64,000 bases of DNA, from NCBI GenBank assembly GCA_936450465.1, contig OW388304.1:40176914-40240913 (forward strand), read 5' to 3'. Positions 26,901 to 32,515 of the stretch are shown piece by piece; the first letter of the stretch is position 1; each line of letters begins with the position of its first letter. Under the pieces are notes generated by a model. That model made no database searches. It was given only the letters and a program-made list of their open reading frames with translations, and was not told where the DNA came from. The translations under genes and the position numbers were made by a program. Origin of the DNA: Gibbula magus. Its lineage: Eukaryota; Mollusca; Gastropoda; Trochida; Trochidae.

Positions 26901-27424
26901 GTACATATAAAGGTTGTCAGTGGGATATCTTAAGAACCATTCACCGGAATTCCATCATATCTTACATAATGCACCTCCTAGGAAAGACAAAGGGCTGATT
27001 AGATTTTGGTGACCTTGACATTTTTCTCAAGGTCACAGTGGAACTTTGACTTTTTAGACATGTTTGACAGTCGATTTTGCTGATCTTGACATTATTTTTA
27101 AATTTTGAAGTATTAATTTGCGACGGGGGATCATGTCACCTAAGTGACAAATACTTGTTATTATTATTATTACCAGCCAAGTTTCGCTAGTTCCAGCTGT
27201 TGCTCACAGGTATCGCTGCAATGCATAGCCACCATGGTGTTGTGAACTTCCTCCCTGCAATAATACTAACAGCCGTGATATAAGTGAAATACTCTTGCAT
27301 TAAACCAAAAAACCTCACCACCAATGTGCAGATTGTTTTAATTTTGTTTCTTTTGGTTACAGAGCCCCTCTTGGCGTATCTACCGACCTGGCAGAAAGTC
27401 TACTTCTACGTGTGGTCAACGTGA
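2853..27424 (+). CDS. PEX16: PEX16, peroxisomal membrane biogenesis factor 16 (10 exons)
   Basis: Ten exons join in phase to 346 codons plus stop (human PEX16 is 336 residues). Exons: 2853-2967, 14610-14722, 15691-15824, 16177-16291, 18076-18172, 19763-19909, 20287-20359, 21850-21969, 24938-25002, 27363-27424. Every intron is GT..AG and all phases agree. Family-diagnostic stretches are seen in order: [63 protein letters not shown] and [14 protein letters not shown] near the C terminus. In the known family, PEX16 is an integral peroxisomal/ER membrane protein that recruits PEX3 and with PEX19 directs membrane-protein import into peroxisomes. The first intron is 11.6 kb and contains a whole BEL/Pao element; other introns hold SINEs and MITEs. 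No exon is interrupted, so the gene looks functional. Confidence 0.95.
3248..3252 (+). repeat. Target-site duplication of the BEL element (left)
   Basis: CCTAC directly before the 5' LTR equals CCTAC at 10116-10120 directly after the 3' LTR. Confidence 0.92.
3253..3497 (+). repeat. 5' LTR of BEL/Pao element
   Basis: It begins TGTAGCGG and ends GGAACA, and has a TATA box (TATATAAA, 3439-3446) about 50 bp from the end. The R and U5 parts must therefore be very short if that TATA is used. Confidence 0.92.
3685..9303 (+). CDS. BEL/Pao Gag-Pol polyprotein
   Basis: Single 1872-residue ORF starting at ATG 188 nt after the 5' LTR. Domains in order: an N-terminal coiled-coil-like segment; a Gag segment of the DUF1759 type (about 180-340); zinc knuckles starting near Cys390 and Cys424; a DUF1758-type aspartic protease with [10 protein letters not shown] around Asp524; reverse transcriptase with YVDD at 970-973; a Pao/RNase H region ([21 protein letters not shown], then HHFADAS). 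The integrase has an HHCC finger and catalytic Asp1567, Asp1629 and Glu1676. A DUF5641-like C-terminal domain follows ([19 protein letters not shown]). The protease reads D-T-Q-S rather than D-S/T-G; related BEL proteases vary here, so I do not call it dead. No frameshift or stop was seen. Confidence 0.95.
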   Translation: MASVISGSSGRSRTSQISSKAEAAADIAALKIQMQYVDIEARKQCELNKLSLQKELEIAEARFSVLSEEAEKTLLYGKDIIVPDSDNQDDIDCLKNVDNEYFSAEKYVADYINNNPLNKDRNEQVGEKTFVKPAIPTPKPRKVVLSDVRKADLLEITKSLSDHINLGRLPLPEPSIFTGDAVNYVSWKRAFQTLIENRGVPPAECIYYLKKYLGGSAKECVEGFLLLNTSDAYQEAKTLLDKRFGSPFVIANAFRDRLESWPKIDNRDGPALRKLSDYLGQCLIAMQSIGSLNVWDDERENQKILSKLPEWFVYRWSRFVANWRMNKQSFPPFKEFVNFISNEAEVMCDPITVSRLKGNSSYVKKPDFSPVPQPRKRTVFNTSNMSSEKCAYCSKENHSLEFCKLFISLTQLQKNDFIRKGNLCFACLKGGHRSIDCTKRNKCRLCSRYHPTPLHVDMQNVRSRDNFQRRDEIVSKRRDEGVRPTITHVSGNVNSGDQCSMILPVWVSHRDQPNREHLVYALLDTQSDTTFISDSTCEKLQVQGPQVNLRLSTMTAEDQLISSRKISGLVVRGFDQSVQINLPSAYTRDIMPANREHIPTPKTVREWPHLHELKNKLIPMCDVDVGLLIGYNCPQALMPREIIPPVQDNAPYGQRTDLGWGVVGTICHSDIEDITPGISHRVMTAFVPNDLRPVSSTDVGGFPTKVCVSYRTSVKEVLYPMDVAHMMELDFHEQKGNGEPISHDDRDFLKQMENSIMQQTDRHYEMQLPFKGKEPSLPNNRTIAKDRLFQLKRRLDRNEDFRNDYKSFMDKLLMNGHAEKVPVYDAKNVWYIPHHAVYHPKKDKIRVVFDCSTKHLGVSLNDNLLKGPELTNKLVGVLCRFRKEPIAIQCDIEQMFYQFKVAETHRDYLRFLWWDSDDFNAEPTDYRMTVHLFGAASSPGCANYGLKQVSRDYESQYGPEVANFVRENFYVDDGLTSVSTVGEAVELIHKSKQMCSEGGIRLHKFMSNSREVLATIPEEDCAKEVKGIDLMRDPLPLERALGVNWCIESDTFQFRIMLQDQPLNRRSVLSTINSIYDPLGLIAPVVLVGKQIMQAACRDQLDWDSPLPDTLRSRWEKWRDELYHLEKLRIQRYYKPPEFGEIKSQELHHFADASMIGYGQCSYLRSIDVDDNVHCAFVMGKARVCPLKPVTIPRLELTAAVVSVHVSQFLQRELRCENVREIFWSDSKAVLGYIANDSMRYHVFVANRVQKIREHTESSQWKHVKGIDNPADEASRGMSAVNFANSSWLNGPKFLCDNSLDLENDESVSFEISSDDVEVKRVKTFASTVVTSFEISRLDHCSSWSSAKKAVAHCLKLKQKLLSNARSRVQGVKLVSCENVSVNELSVNDVNEASVEIIKAVQAEVFPKELEILRRNRNVCDNVCPDDRESEKKCKQSLKQVKGTSPLFKLDPFIDTDGVIRVGGRIQHSDLSDRIKHPVILPRRSHITNLIVKHFHENVAHQGRGITSNAIRSDGFWILGCSSLVGHHISKCVKCRRLRRSVQEQKMAPLPSDRMAEAPPFSYCGMDMFGPFYIKEGRKELKRYGVLFTCLVCRAVHIEVANSLSTDSFINALRRFIAVRGPVRQLRCDQGTNFVGAEKELYDSVKIKTYLLDKNCDFIPFVMNPPSASHMGGVWERQIRTIRSVLSSLLSQVGKQLDDEGLRTLMAEVMTIVNSRPLTVENLFDPTSPEPLTPNHLLTTKSSIILPPPGKFQKADVYSRKQWRRVQHCVNEFWYRWKREFIKNLQVRQKWLRPQSNLRKGDIVLIKDDNLPRNQWKVARICDVYPGNDKLVRSVKLAMASRDLTNDGKRLFPITYLNRPIHKLVLLLESEE
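9861..9870 (+). other. Polypurine tract of BEL element
   Basis: TTGAGGGGAG abuts the 3' LTR and would prime plus-strand synthesis. Positions 9304-9860, between the stop codon and this tract, are AT-rich. They carry a short degenerate repeat (variants of 'aactatgagt', 9302-9385) and no ORF; no env-like gene is present. Confidence 0.75.
9871..10115 (+). repeat. 3' LTR of BEL/Pao element
   Basis: Reads the same as the 5' LTR base for base. It is followed by the CCTAC target duplication at 10116-10120. Confidence 0.92.
10121..12009. other. PEX16 intron 1, no gene seen
   Basis: AT-rich intron sequence right of the BEL insertion. The short open frames have no recognisable content. A stretch near 11163 ('gatgagctacagagcc') recurs near 32486, so part of it is a dispersed repeat. 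Confidence 0.5.
12010..12136. repeat. Imperfect hairpin (foldback) sequence
   Basis: 'ACTTCAGTT' and 'TCAAATGGTTTA' on the left reappear inverted on the right ('TAAACCATTTGA', 'AACTGAAGT'). An inner stem comprises 'CGACCTCGGA' and 'TCCGAGGTCG'. No coding capacity. Confidence 0.6.
12560..12950. repeat. Diverged dispersed repeat with TGACCTTGA/TCAAGGTCA palindromes
   Basis: Shares its layout with the repeat at 26618-27165: 'attagatttt', the pair TGACCTTGA (12735-12743) and TCAAGGTCA (12752-12760), and the end 'ggatcatgtcacct'. Older and more diverged than the second copy. Confidence 0.55.
12951..13030. repeat. Short hairpin element, copy 1
   Basis: 'AAATGATAACTATCCTG' on the left pairs with 'CAGGATAGTTATTATTTTAGG' on the right, and an inner stem uses 'GGGCCTC' and 'GAGGCCC'. 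A second copy lies at 57650-57740. About 80-95 bp, with no ORF. Confidence 0.65.
13482..13615 (+). mobile_element. SINE-1, 3' fragment
   Basis: Only the body and tail of SINE-1 are present: 'gctttctccctgccataata', 'agcagccgcgatataagtga', then the GGCGTTAAACCCC-type end followed by (ACTC)n. The tRNA-like head is missing. Confidence 0.75.
13616..14172. other. PEX16 intron 1, dispersed repeat remnants
   Basis: The stretch around 13700-13735 ('ccaatgaaatgtcgcgattt') recurs at 29554, inside the TIR element there, so this is probably a decayed relative. No gene seen. Confidence 0.45.
14173..14481 (+). mobile_element. SINE-1, full-length copy
   Basis: The tRNA-like head has an A box (TAGCACAGTGGTTAG) and a B box (GGTTCGAATCC). 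A conserved body follows ('gtttcaccgcaatgcatag', 'gctttctccctgtcataata'), ending near GGCGTTAAACCC. The head identifies a Pol III SINE. It may belong to the invertebrate Meta-SINE group, but that was not verified. Confidence 0.85.
14610..14722 (+). CDS. PEX16: PEX16 exon 2
   Basis: The acceptor is CTTTTTCAG before 14610 and the donor is GTAAGT at 14723. It encodes the conserved [21 protein letters not shown] segment, ending in phase 0. Its last 20 nt and the donor are duplicated downstream at 14876-14901. Confidence 0.95.
14820..14980 (+). repeat. Partial duplicate of PEX16 exon 2 end and donor site
   Basis: Positions 14876-14901 repeat 14703-14728 exactly (26 bp, covering the last exon-2 codons and GTAAGT). 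Weaker similarity extends on both sides ('gtcttc', 'ttgagaa', 'gtaaagttg'). The duplicate donor is not preceded by an acceptor in a usable frame that I can see. Confidence 0.7.
14981..15690. repeat. PEX16 intron 2 with a foldback-A copy (about 15318-15525)
   Basis: 'gatcactggctaattcaagc' and 'aaatgctgcatgg...gattggcacgagggaagttg' are the left and right arms of the foldback family best seen at 54037-54255, here diverged. The rest is ordinary intron. Confidence 0.5.
15691..15824 (+). CDS. PEX16: PEX16 exon 3
   Basis: The acceptor is TGTTGCAG and the donor GTAGGT. It encodes the conserved [20 protein letters not shown] and [11 protein letters not shown], matching the first hydrophobic region of the family. 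Ends in phase 2. Confidence 0.95.
16010..16125 (+). mobile_element. SINE-1, degraded 3' fragment
   Basis: 'atttcaccacaatccatagc' and 'ctttctccctgcaataatga' followed by 'gtgttaaacccca'; the head is missing and internal bases are lost. Confidence 0.6.
16177..16291 (+). CDS. PEX16: PEX16 exon 4
   Basis: The acceptor is TTTAATAG and the donor GTTTGT, a weak donor. It encodes [20 protein letters not shown] and VAPFDR, matching the GLQTSPPIVPLDR region of the human protein. Ends in phase 0. Confidence 0.93.
16530..16731. mobile_element. CAGGG-ended non-autonomous DNA element
   Basis: The inverted ends are CAGGGTTCAAAATTAGCA and, from the right, CAGGGGTCGAAATTAACA. GTAACA is repeated on both flanks (16524-16529, 16732-16737). 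The ends resemble hAT-type termini, but hAT makes 8-bp duplications and only 6 bp match here, so the assignment is open. Confidence 0.6.
16732..17295. other. PEX16 intron 4, nothing recognised
   Basis: AT-rich intron without ORF or clear repeat structure. Confidence 0.4.
17296..17996. mobile_element. Foldback family A copy split by a TTAA MITE
   Basis: The left arm contains 'TGCCAGTCTCAATCACTGGC' and the right arm its inverse. The sister copy at 54037-54255 is uninterrupted. Here the arms are separated by the family-A MITE at 17444-17920, inserted exactly at the TTAA that the sister copy shows once. Confidence 0.8.
17444..17920. mobile_element. TTAA MITE family A, copy 2 (nested)
   Basis: TTAA stands at 17440-17443 and 17921-17924, with ends AGGTGCATCCATTGTGTT and the inverse. 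Removing the element and one TTAA gives a sequence that aligns with the empty site at 54180-54190. Confidence 0.88.
18076..18172 (+). CDS. PEX16: PEX16 exon 5
   Basis: The acceptor is TATTTCCAG and the donor GTGAGA. It encodes a poorly conserved hydrophilic linker ([12 protein letters not shown]... to ...KTMRKISS), as in the family's variable middle. The start was chosen by splice site and phase. Ends in phase 1. Confidence 0.85.
18692..19105. repeat. Dispersed repeat, inverse of 28797-29155
   Basis: 'tctggtttccgcccaccgtc', 'cacgcctcaggtcttttttt' and 'tttgtcagcctgtaaagacc' all recur in reverse orientation and mirrored order at 28797-29155. No coding capacity. Confidence 0.65.
19156..19690 (+). 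mobile_element. SINE-2 copy split by a TTAA MITE
   Basis: The tRNA-like head has an A box (TAGCTCAGTTGG) and a degenerate B box (GGTTAAATTCC). The body resumes after the MITE ('gatgggagttgttgtttcct', 'gctgtgtctgccgggtgcaa'). The sister copy at 26368-26612 is uninterrupted. Confidence 0.8.
19246..19587. mobile_element. TTAA MITE family B, intact copy nested in SINE-2
   Basis: 342 bp with perfect-looking terminal repeats starting AGGGGCAGTAGCACG and TTAA at 19242-19245 and 19588-19591. The empty site 'agacgTTAAAAGAT' is visible in the SINE-2 copy near 26447. Confidence 0.88.
19763..19909 (+). CDS. PEX16: PEX16 exon 6
   Basis: The acceptor is CCTTTTTCAG and the donor GTATCC (weak). It encodes a basic linker and [13 protein letters not shown], aligning with the EFLYIARPLLH region of human PEX16. 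Ends in phase 1; the next exon starts with the two bases completing a Leu codon. Confidence 0.9.
20287..20359 (+). CDS. PEX16: PEX16 exon 7
   Basis: The acceptor is GACAAGCTCAG and the donor GTAAGA. In the splice-consistent frame it encodes [20 protein letters not shown] followed by LDVT, matching SWKPWLLAGVVDVTS of the family. A longer open frame overlaps it but shows no similarity. Ends in phase 2. Confidence 0.93.
20620..20755 (-). other. GC-rich island with G-run (G-quadruplex-prone) on minus strand
   Basis: The run 20724-20752 is almost pure C on the + strand, giving four or more long G runs on the - strand. It lies next to unusually GC-rich sequence (20620-20720) in an AT-rich intron. 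The island looks repeat-derived, but the family was not identified. Confidence 0.5.
21148..21440 (+). mobile_element. SINE-1 copy, nearly full length
   Basis: Head with A box (TAGCGCAGTGGTTAG) and B box (GGTTCGAATCC), body and tail as in 14173-14481. A short deletion after the B box removes the 'caggggcacgg' stretch. Confidence 0.82.
21850..21969 (+). CDS. PEX16: PEX16 exon 8
   Basis: The acceptor is TTTCCACAG and the donor GTGAGT. It encodes [12 protein letters not shown] then [20 protein letters not shown] and DRYSQ, the most conserved block of the family (human [25 protein letters not shown]). Ends in phase 2. Confidence 0.96.
22171..24679. mobile_element. TTAA MITE family A, copy 3, carrying a nested TA element
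   Basis: The left end (after TTAA 22167-22170) and the right end (before TTAA 24680-24683) belong to family A. The interior is interrupted at 22606-24622. The family A halves align with 17444-17920. Confidence 0.8.
22606..24622. mobile_element. 2-kb TA-type DNA element nested in MITE A
   Basis: The inverted ends are CCGTATTCTCGCGGGTAT. A TA dinucleotide flanks both sides (22604-22605, 24623-24624). Removing the element and one TA restores the family A sequence 'cgataacaTAacac', which aligns with 'cgataaagTAacac' of copy 2. No transposase was recognised in 2017 bp. A 307-bp deletion relative lies at 25841-26147. Confidence 0.8.
24938..25002 (+). CDS. PEX16: PEX16 exon 9
   Basis: The acceptor is TCTATTTCAG and the donor GTAAGT. 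It encodes [20 protein letters not shown], aligning with [20 protein letters not shown] of the human protein. Ends in phase 1. Confidence 0.95.
25003..25840. other. PEX16 intron 9, left part, no gene seen
   Basis: AT-rich intron. A short (ACTC)n run near 25331 may be a SINE-1 tail remnant. Confidence 0.4.
25841..26147. mobile_element. Short derivative of the CCGTATTC TA-element
   Basis: Ends CTGTATTCTCTCGGGTA and its diverged inverse, flanked by TA. It keeps the two subterminal blocks of the 2-kb copy ('cagagggttgtcctggttgg', 'tcaagatgtttgtttgcc') and lacks the middle. Confidence 0.72.
26280..26345 (+). mobile_element. SINE-1 internal fragment
   Basis: 'gccaggggcacggcaacttt' and 'gagaactgta' match the region just after the B box of SINE-1; the rest is absent. 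Confidence 0.55.
26368..26612 (+). mobile_element. SINE-2, full-length copy
   Basis: The tRNA-like head has TAGCTCAGTTGG (A box) and GGTTCGATTCC (B box). A body follows with 'ctgtggctgccgggtgccaa', then an AATAAAG-(TATTAT)n 3' end. It gives the uninterrupted reference for the MITE insertion in the copy at 19156. Not a working tRNA gene: the acceptor stem does not pair well and no terminator follows. Confidence 0.82.
26618..27165. mobile_element. Dispersed repeat with CCCCCGCG hairpin start and paired TCAAGGTCA motifs
   Basis: It opens with a hairpin (CCCCCGCGTTTAGCGCGAAG and CGGGGG) and closes with 'gatcatgtcacctaagtgac'. It is bordered on both sides by (ATT)n, suggesting insertion into the SINE-2 tail. 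TGACCTTGA/TCAAGGTCA pairs lie at 26843-26868 and 27010-27035. A diverged relative lies at 12560-12950. Confidence 0.6.
27175..27325 (+). mobile_element. SINE-1, 3' fragment
   Basis: 'gtttcgctagttccagctgt', 'gcaatgcatagccaccatgg' and 'gtgatataagtgaaatactc' match the body and tail of SINE-1; the head is missing. Confidence 0.68.
27363..27424 (+). CDS. PEX16: PEX16 exon 10 (terminal)
   Basis: The acceptor is TTGGTTACAG. It encodes [20 protein letters not shown] and a TGA stop. The C-terminal YLPTWQKxYFYxW signature is diagnostic of PEX16. The 3' UTR and poly(A) site are not defined; a TTAA MITE begins 64 bp after the stop. Confidence 0.96.
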
Positions 27425-27487
27425 TTCCACAAGGGAGAGACAAGTCATTTCAAAATTATTTCAGGCATCTAGAAATTTTCCATTCAA

Positions 27488-28455
27488 AGATACATCCATT
27501 GTGTTTCATAAAAAATGTGTTTGGCTGAAATACGTGACTACATTCCATATGTGCTTATTTCAGGTCAAATCATTTCACTCAAGATGCATATTCATCTCCA
27601 ATCGCAAAATATATCATAATTACTACATGTTGTTTCTAATTAAAATTTAGCAACATCAATATACATGTACAGAAACCAAAACTACACGTCCTATTTACAT
27701 GCACAGTAGTTATAAGACCTATTAAACATTATCCAGCCAAAGTTGTTTGTTTGTCTGGTGTAAATAAGTTTCCAGAAATACGTTTGACTAATTGTTGCGC
27801 ACCACACGCGGTACAATGTCCGGTTTTCGATCAGATATTGACACTTTTACCTTCATAATGATATTATCGTTGGTTAACTGAGCCAACTACCATCAAAATG
27901 GCAATTTTTGACAACAGTCAATACTTCTCGAAAGATTAAAATCCAAAACTGGCTCCCACAGTAGATATCGCTTGTGTGAGATCAAGCGATGTCTACAAGC
28001 GATATCTACATTGTAGATATCGCTACAATCAAATCTTCATAATCCTGTTACATCATCAGTTAATGACATCACAAAGCTTTTGCATCACTGAGAACACTGC
28101 TGACAATGCTATGACGTCGCAATGGTGATGACGTAACAATGCTATGATGTCATAATGCTTATAATTATGCTTATGACATCACAATGTTGTGACCTCACTG
28201 AGATCACTGCTGAAGAAGCTAAATGGCAGTTTTGTGTTTCAGATATGTCAGTCTTTAGCTTATAATTGTTGAAGAATGATTTTGAATGATAAATAAAATC
28301 TCACCCTCGTGTCTTCTCATATCCTGGCAAGCCTCAGATATTTGTAACTTTAATCAACTCGTGTTGATATATTTGATATCAGAAGACACTTGGCTGAGAT
28401 TCATTATATATAATGTTTGGCATATGTGACCCACAACAACACAATGGATGTACCT
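27488..28455. mobile_element. TTAA MITE family A, copy 4, with an internal insertion
   Basis: The left end 'AGATACATCCATTGTGTTTC' follows TCAA (a mutated TTAA) and the right end precedes TTAA at 28456-28459. Relative to other copies about 460 bp is inserted near 27940-28400. The insert contains inverted 'TAGATATCGCT/AGCGATATCTA' blocks and TGACGT-type palindromes; its borders are not resolved. Confidence 0.65.
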
Positions 28456-28459
28456 TTAA

Positions 28460-28796
28460 GACAGGCTTACACTTTGAAATTATTTTTGCCTGATGGAAAG
28501 TCTCCATCAAAGACAAGTTTACACTTTAATAGTATTTTCAAACTGATAGAAACTCTCCTTTAAAGACAAGCTTTTTTCTGCCTGATTAAAAGTCTACATT
28601 TATGAGCAATCAACATGAAGTCAAGAGAAATCAGTCATTATTTGTCCGAAATTTATAGTTTTATATTCAAGACATGAAAAATTGCTTCATGAAAAGGATC
28701 ATATGGAGGTAGTCTTTGGACAGTTAGTATTTGAGGCGAATGGATCGTCCCACTCTTTGATGTTGTTGCACCTTGACAAATAACTTTTGGTAAGGC
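28460..28796. other. Sequence 3' of PEX16, nothing recognised
   Basis: AT-rich, with two imperfect repeats of 'agacaag(g/t)cttacactttgaa'-like sequence (28462, 28510). No ORF of interest. Confidence 0.4.
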
Positions 28797-29155
28797 CTAA
28801 AAAATTCCCAAAAAATTCTGGTCTTTACAGGCTGACAAAAATGATGCGATGACACAATTTTTTTTTTTTTTGCGACAAGAGAAGAGATACACAAACAAAA
28901 TTTATACAATTATTTATATAAATAAAGCACAAACCCTCTTAAATATGTGTTAATGTGTCAATAATCTCACCCCCCACACTCCATCTCAACAGAAACGAGT
29001 GACATTTTCTATGTCAAATGTTTTCTGAGGCCATCAAATTATAGTTATCTGCCTCTTACTTTTGCTAAAACCTAGAAAAAAAAGACCTGAGGCGTGGGTT
29101 TGAAACTGATGCGGGCGGAAACCAGAAACAATTTCTTGTTTTGGGGGGCCTAATT
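28797..29155. repeat. Dispersed repeat, inverse of 18692-19105
   Basis: See the partner copy. The two copies lie about 10 kb apart in opposite orientation, with the same order of blocks when one is reversed. Confidence 0.65.
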
Positions 29156-29465
29156 GTGTAGCTAAAAATCTATCGAAATGTACACATTACAAAAGAAATA
29201 AGGGATCAGATATATAAAGTCACCAAATTTAGAAATGTGTGTTAAATGCATATTTATCTCATTATATGCTGTGATTCCTCATAGCATTTTTCATTTCAAA
29301 TACATGTTATATAACTTTATGATCCATTTTCATTCAGTTAATTTCCTTCATCATTTATACATCAAGTTGAGTCTTTGAACTCGATTATATAGTCCCAACA
29401 CATGTTTGCCGTGCTTATAGAACTATATTTACATCCTTCTCCATCAGTGTCTTTGTATCTGCTAC

Positions 29466-30001
29466 CCTACTACAATACCCTCATTCCCTGAGCCCAATAA
29501 GTCTCGTTTGGCTGTAGACTGGTTTTTCGTTGCTATATATGTAATTATTTTCAGCCAATGAAATGTCGCGATTTGAAAGTTGATGATGGTTCATCACTCC
29601 TCTCAGCCGGACACTGCCAATAATGCTTGGGGGCGGGATAGTGCAGTGGTTAGCGCGGTCGGCTTCTGTGGTTCGAATCCCGCCAGGGGCACGGCAACTT
29701 TGTCTGCAGTAGAGAACTGTTCTACACGCAGTAAGGTTTGGGTGCAATGCTACACTGAATTTCAGCGTAGTACCACCCATGGTTCGCTTGTTCCAGCCGA
29801 TGCTCGCAGGTTTTTACAGCGATGCATAGCCACATGGTGTTGCAGGCTTTCTCCCTGTCATAATACTAGCAGTCGCGATGTAAGTGAAATATTCAGCTCA
29901 CCTCAACTCACCAATATCTCTCAAATTAAGGTGTTTCATTGGCTGCTTGTTCATAGCCATACAAGATTAATTTGGCTCAGGGAATCAGGGTATTGTAGTA
30001 A
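29466..30001. mobile_element. TIR element carrying a SINE-1
   Basis: The left end CTACAATACCCTCATTCCCT and the right end, inverted, CTACAATACCCTGATTCCCT agree in 19 of 20 bases. The interior near 29554 resembles 13700-13735. A SINE-1 sits inside. Confidence 0.68.
29632..29915 (+). mobile_element. SINE-1 copy
   Basis: Head with A box (TAGTGCAGTGGTTAG) and a B box (GGTTCGAATCC); body and shortened tail. Nested within the TIR element. Confidence 0.82.
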
Positions 30002-30235
30002 AATAGTGGATACAAATACATTGATCGAGCATGATCCAGAATTTTGTTACTGTTTATCAGAGCTTTAAACTTGTTATCTTGAGATCCAAAGACAACAAGC
30101 TATTGTGGCAAATCTTCTTTAATCAAGTCGTGTAAATATAAATATGTATTTTGGAAATCATGCTATACAGAACAAGTTCATAAACTGATGTTTTTTACGA
30201 TAAATTGTTCAAATTTAAACATATTTTTAACGTCC

Positions 30236-30460
30236 GGGGGCGGGATAGCACAGTGATGAGTGCTTTCAGCTTCAGATCAAGATTTGGGGTTTGAATTCCG
30301 CCAGGGGCAAGGCAACTTTGTCTTTAGTTGGTCCGCTAGTTCCATCCGATGCTTGCATAGCCACATGGCTTGCAGGCTTTCTCCCTGCCATAATACTAGC
30401 AGCCACGATATAAGTGAAATACTCTTGAAAGCAGCTTTAAACCCCAACTCGCCTCACCTC
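30236..30460 (+). mobile_element. SINE-1 copy with internal deletions
   Basis: 'gggggcgggatagcacagtg' head, degenerate B box, then the body from 'ccacatggct' to 'cagctttaaaccccaactcg'. Much of the middle is missing. Confidence 0.75.
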
Positions 30461-30883
30461 ATCGAAAAAGTGCTCACACATTATAACCCTGGTGTAAGGA
30501 CCAACATCCTTCCTTTTTCTCAACTCGCATGTATGCACCAAGCTGTCAGTTATGGCTTTGAGGTTATATCTCACATTGTCTTCACTTCACCAGGTACCCA
30601 ATTGTACTGCTGGATGTACAGAGGCTGAATAAGGGCTGATGACTTGATTGAAATATTTAACTGCTTTGTGAGCTTATTGAATATTGAAGTTGAACATTGT
30701 TTAACATCTGGCATTTTAAGCAACTGCTTTCCAAAATTACCATCTTATTATTTTCAATCATTGAAATATATTGATATGCTTTTTGGCTCATCAGGCCTGA
30801 AAGGCCCGATGGGCTTATGGCATGGCATGGTGTCCAGCGTGAAGATTCTAAATTGTAGATTTGGTGACCCGTGGCCCTAAATG

Positions 30884-32275
30884 CAGGGGTCGATTTAGAG
30901 GATGCTTACCTACTTGCACCAGGTGCAACCTGAGATAAAAGCTAGGTTGCACAAACCAAATTCTAGTTGCACAGTTTTAATCGAAGTATAGATTACTTAA
31001 ATTAAAAAGATAAAGTCTCAGTGATTCATTTAAATTTTCTGTTCCAAAGTGTACCCACTTGTTATCTTACCGGTAATATGTTATTACTCAGATTCATCAA
31101 ATTCCTGATCACTGGTAAATGCTCCATGCTTCGTCTGTTTCATTTTGTATCAGACAATGTGTTCTCTTGCCAGAATATCAATCTTTAATTTATATCGCAA
31201 ACCATGATGGCATCCCATGGGGTTTTTTTATCTTTGAATTTGTAAGGCTAAATAATTGTTTTCACACATATAACTATATAATTGAATTTCTGTTTTCCTC
31301 CAATTATCATTTTAATTCAATGTCTTTAGAATTTAGAATCTTTAGAATCACACCGTCAACAATACATGAATGGATTTGAAGAACAAAATGAGTTTTTCTT
31401 ATAGAAATAGCTGCTTTAAGAAAAATAAATTTATATCATCACTGAAAAAAAAGGGGGGAAACAAGACTTAATTCATATCAATTTCATCTAAAATCCCATC
31501 ATGTACAATGTTTTGAAAATTCTAAAATTCTAAATTTAAATTAAAAAAAAACATCATTCTGTTTCAATCACTACCAAAGGGTATAAAGGGAACCCCATAA
31601 AAGTATAATTATAACTTCATAATAGACTTCTATCTGCAATCTCAATCTGGAATATTTGCTATCTCAATATTTAATTGTTGTGAATTTGTTTTCTGAACAC
31701 AAAACAGAAAATAGAAACACTCACAGATTTCTAGAGCTTTTTAGTCTATCAATAAGCACATGGTCTCTATCAATGTCCCTATGAGACTTTTGTCAAATTA
31801 TTAAGTGACAATTCCCATCTTTATATGTTTAAATAATAATGTTCCAAGTTATCAACACTAAAATAAATTGACATAGATCTAGATGTCAAAATAAAGTAAA
31901 CACAGACGTCTGTCATTTGTAAAACGCATGCTGATAAACTGGTTACTAATAGGTGTGCGTTTGCGCTATACAATAAACATACTAGACATCACCCAGTTTA
32001 GAGTCAGACCAAGAGTAGTCTCCCTTTAGCGTAAGTGTTTGATGGACTGTTTTATCGGCAGTTTTGTCAACATTTTATGTTGAGAGAGTTTTAGAATAGT
32101 ATTTTGTAATTAAATTTGACTAAAATTCCAAGTGCTTAATTTTTGTTAGCCTACTATTAGATTTATTTGTAAAATAATTGACTTGCACCTGGTGCAAGTT
32201 GGACTAATAAATAAGTTGCACTTTGTATTATTGGGTTGCACCAGTGCAAGTAACAAAGCACTAAATCGAACCCTG
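30884..32275. mobile_element. 1.4-kb CAGGG-ended DNA element with palindromic TTGCACC motifs
   Basis: The inverted ends are CAGGGGTCGATTTAG and CAGGGTTCGATTTAG, with subterminal 'TTGCACCAGGTGCAA'-type palindromes at both ends. AAATG is duplicated (30879-30883, 32276-32280). The empty site is readable from the related host repeat at 32400-32440. No transposase recognised in the 1392 bp. Confidence 0.75.
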
Positions 32276-32359
32276 AAATGAGGGCCTCACGGGCCATGAC
32301 CTAAAAACCTATTTCATCTTCTTCTCCGTAAAGAAAAAACTTCGAAGGCTTTAATATTG

Positions 32360-32515
32360 TGTACGGACTCTTTAGCCAATGGAGATTCTCAATTGTAGAT
32401 TTGCAGACCTGTGGCCCCAAATAATGGCCTCATGGGCCATAACCTAAAAATCTATTTCAGTCTTGATCATTAAACAATGTAAACCCTGATGAGCTACAGA
32501 GCCCATGGCTACATT
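32360..32515 (+). repeat. Second unit of a host repeat around 'ggcctcatgggccataacct'
   Basis: The stretch resembles 30835-30883 joined to 32276-32335, i.e. the sequence into which the CAGGG element inserted. It ends with 'gatgagctacagagcc', also present near 11163. Confidence 0.6.

Noticed and set aside
29580..30068. 162-residue ORF as a gene
   Set aside because: It lies across a SINE-1 copy and its host element; the translation is that of SINE sequence.
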